From: an uncultured Sphingobium sp. | GTDB lineage: Bacteria > Pseudomonadota > Alphaproteobacteria > Sphingomonadales > Sphingomonadaceae | Direction: 5' to 3' | NCBI GenBank assembly: GCA_946479185.1 | Contig: CAMLFF010000170.1 | Span: forward strand, 1 to 7,168 | Length of the DNA stretch: 7,168 bases | In this document: piece after piece, positions 5,968 to 7,168 of the stretch | Layout: each line of letters begins with the position of its first letter | Numbering within the stretch: position 1 is the first letter of the stretch | Notes under the pieces: model-generated | Databases searched by the model: none | What the model saw: the letters and a program-made list of their open reading frames with translations, nothing else | What the model was told of the DNA's origin: nothing | Position numbers and translations under genes: made by a program

Positions 5968-6082
5968 CTGCGTCTGGGGGAGCAATTCGTGCAGGACCGC
6001 AGCAAGCAGCGGGCAGATTGGAGAAAAATGGTGCGCCGGGCCTGAAAGCGACGGGCGCTAGATCATTGGGAAATTCCAGATT

Positions 6083-6114
6083 ATCGGGCGCCGCAGTTCT
6101 CCACGGCGCCCGAT
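6083..6114. terminator. Perfect 11-bp hairpin, bidirectional terminator candidate
   Basis: ATCGGGCGCCG and CGGCGCCCGAT form a perfect 11-bp, GC-rich stem around a 10-base loop. It lies 12 bases past the stop of the minus-strand propeller gene. The + strand continues TTTCTTG and the minus strand AATCTGGAATTT. The position suits the propeller gene, while the T-tract is better on the + strand, so it may serve both convergent units. Confidence 0.7.
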
Positions 6115-6126
6115 TTCTTGCAGTTG

Positions 6127-7128
6127 TCAGCCAAAGGCGACCGCGACTTTTTGACGACGGCGCATCGCGCCGCCGATCAGCGCGAAGCCACTCATCATCA
6201 TGGCCCAGGTTGCTGGCTCAGGCACAGCGCCGGTATAGGCCAGCTTCACAAGATAAGACTGGTTCGGGCCGTCCCCGTCGTCACTGACAAGGTAGATATT
6301 GCCAGCGGTGTCGAGGGTGACGCCCTCGAATTTGCCGCCCTTATTCTTTGGATCGACCAGAGACTTGAAGCCCGAGAGATCGTAGCTGCTCACTACCTGG
6401 CCGGTCTGTGTCACCTCGAGCAGGTTGAATGAGAGGCCACTGAGGATCAGCAGATTGTCGCCAAACGCGGTGCCTGCAAACTGCCCGTTAGAAAGCGTCG
6501 CAATGTCCGAAAGCCGATCGAGGCCGGGGAGTGCTGCAATGTCGAACAGGGGGGTGACGGTGGCCGTCTCAGTGCCGAAATTAGCACCGGAAATCTTCCA
6601 GATCGTCTCCGGGTCCTGTTCCTTGACGCCGAAAAAGTCGCCGGTGACCTTGTTATAGGCGATGCCTTCAAGGCCTTTATTCTTTGCATCCGGGCCCACG
6701 CTTATGGTCGGGGCATCCGGATAGGCAGTGTAAGTGCGTGTCGTGCCGTCTGTGCCGATCTGGCTGAGCAGGGCGATGTCCTGATAGCGCTCCTCGGCGA
6801 CGACATATTGACCGTTGCCGACATAGGCGAGGCCTTCGGCATCACATTGGGCGGTGCCGAGCGACAGGCAGCCGGATAATGTGATGGTGGCGGTCTTGTT
6901 GCCGCTCAGATCATACTCACCCCAGATGTTCGTCCCGTCGGCCTCTTCTTCATCATTAGTAACCATGAGCCTGCCGGTATCCCAATTATAGGCAACGGCG
7001 CTGGCTTCCTTGGTGTCGATCGCTTTGCTGAACCCGAGCGTATAATTATCGAGCAGCCCCGCCGCGTTGGAAGAGGTGGCAGAAATGGCGAGCATAGCAA
7101 TGCCCGCACGTAGTAGCAGTAATTTCAC
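6127..7128 (-). CDS. Secreted SdiA-regulated/YjiK-like beta-propeller with PEPxxWA-CTERM tail
   Basis: This 333-residue exported protein has three parts. A signal peptide, MKLLLLRAGIAMLAISATSS and then NAA, is probably cleaved at residue 22 or 23. The body (about 30-298) resembles the SdiA-regulated/YjiK family of six-bladed propellers: acidic-Gly motifs recur, such as DAEGLAYVGNGQYVVAEER (96-114), KGLEGIAY (151-158), LSDIATL (206-212) and FEGVTLD (268-274). C87 and C95 could form a disulfide in the periplasm. The C-terminus is a PEPxxWA-CTERM signal: PEPATWA (303-309), a hydrophobic helix to M322 and RRR (323-325), with an eight-residue tail. That makes it a plausible exosortase substrate for release or surface anchoring. 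The GTG start is fixed by GGAGG five bases upstream. Its ligand or activity is unknown; SdiA regulation itself should not be assumed. Confidence 0.9.
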   Translation of the reverse strand: MKLLLLRAGIAMLAISATSSNAAGLLDNYTLGFSKAIDTKEASAVAYNWDTGRLMVTNDEEEADGTNIWGEYDLSGNKTATITLSGCLSLGTAQCDAEGLAYVGNGQYVVAEERYQDIALLSQIGTDGTTRTYTAYPDAPTISVGPDAKNKGLEGIAYNKVTGDFFGVKEQDPETIWKISGANFGTETATVTPLFDIAALPGLDRLSDIATLSNGQFAGTAFGDNLLILSGLSFNLLEVTQTGQVVSSYDLSGFKSLVDPKNKGGKFEGVTLDTAGNIYLVSDDGDGPNQSYLVKLAYTGAVPEPATWAMMMSGFALIGGAMRRRQKVAVAFG

Positions 7129-7133
7129 GGCAA

Positions 7134-7138
7134 CCTCC
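7134..7138 (-). promoter_or_regulatory. Strong ribosome binding site of the propeller gene
   Basis: GGAGG on the minus strand stands five bases before GTG 7128. It supports the GTG start, which gives a complete signal peptide. The promoter is outside or at the edge of the window. Confidence 0.75.
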
Positions 7139-7168
7139 AGTAAGTCGCAAGGACCCGAATCAACCCCA

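Noticed and set aside
5777..6061. 94-residue open frame spanning the end of rplS and the terminator
   Set aside because: It begins inside rplS in another frame and reads through the strong terminator hairpin.

Overview
The window looks like chromosomal DNA of a sphingomonad-type alphaproteobacterium. The evidence is a moderately GC-rich composition, an exosortase paired with an EpsI-type partner, a PEPxxWA-CTERM substrate (a sorting signal typical of Sphingomonadales), an SRP GTPase with a Gly-rich tail, and a ribosomal protein S16 with a long Ala/Glu/Lys extension. The genus cannot be fixed from this sequence alone.

Layout. Positions 1-124 are the leader of a membrane exosortase gene (125-1063, +). 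It faces an EpsI-family gene (1159-1896, -) tail to tail across about 95 bp that holds only weak hairpins. EpsI and ffh are divergent and separated by 378 bp without a convincing gene. That gap is not featureless: it has a TATAGT box preceded by a short dyad, then five consecutive hairpins on the + strand (2055-2214). Next comes a same-strand housekeeping cluster: ffh (2275-3762), rpsP (3802-4305), rimM (4308-4790, TTG start), trmD (4787-5488, ATGA overlap with rimM) and rplS (5530-5898). It ends in a strong hairpin terminator at 5934-5967. A second strong hairpin (6083-6114) lies between the cluster and a convergent gene (6127-7128, -) for a secreted SdiA-regulated/YjiK-like beta-propeller with a PEPxxWA-CTERM tail.

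How the genes work together. The ffh-rpsP-rimM-trmD-rplS block links protein targeting (SRP GTPase), ribosomal proteins S16 and L19, 16S maturation (RimM) and tRNA m1G37 methylation (TrmD). This is a widely conserved arrangement. The flanking genes form a second theme: XrtV is a predicted inner-membrane sorting transpeptidase, EpsI its usual accessory partner, and the beta-propeller a plausible substrate.

The core genes are ordinary. The most unusual observation is the structured + strand leader upstream of ffh, in which three stems carry G-U wobbles that favour the + strand RNA. It is a fold read by eye, not a demonstrated RNA. I see no phage, IS element, CRISPR array, tRNA, rRNA or defence system.
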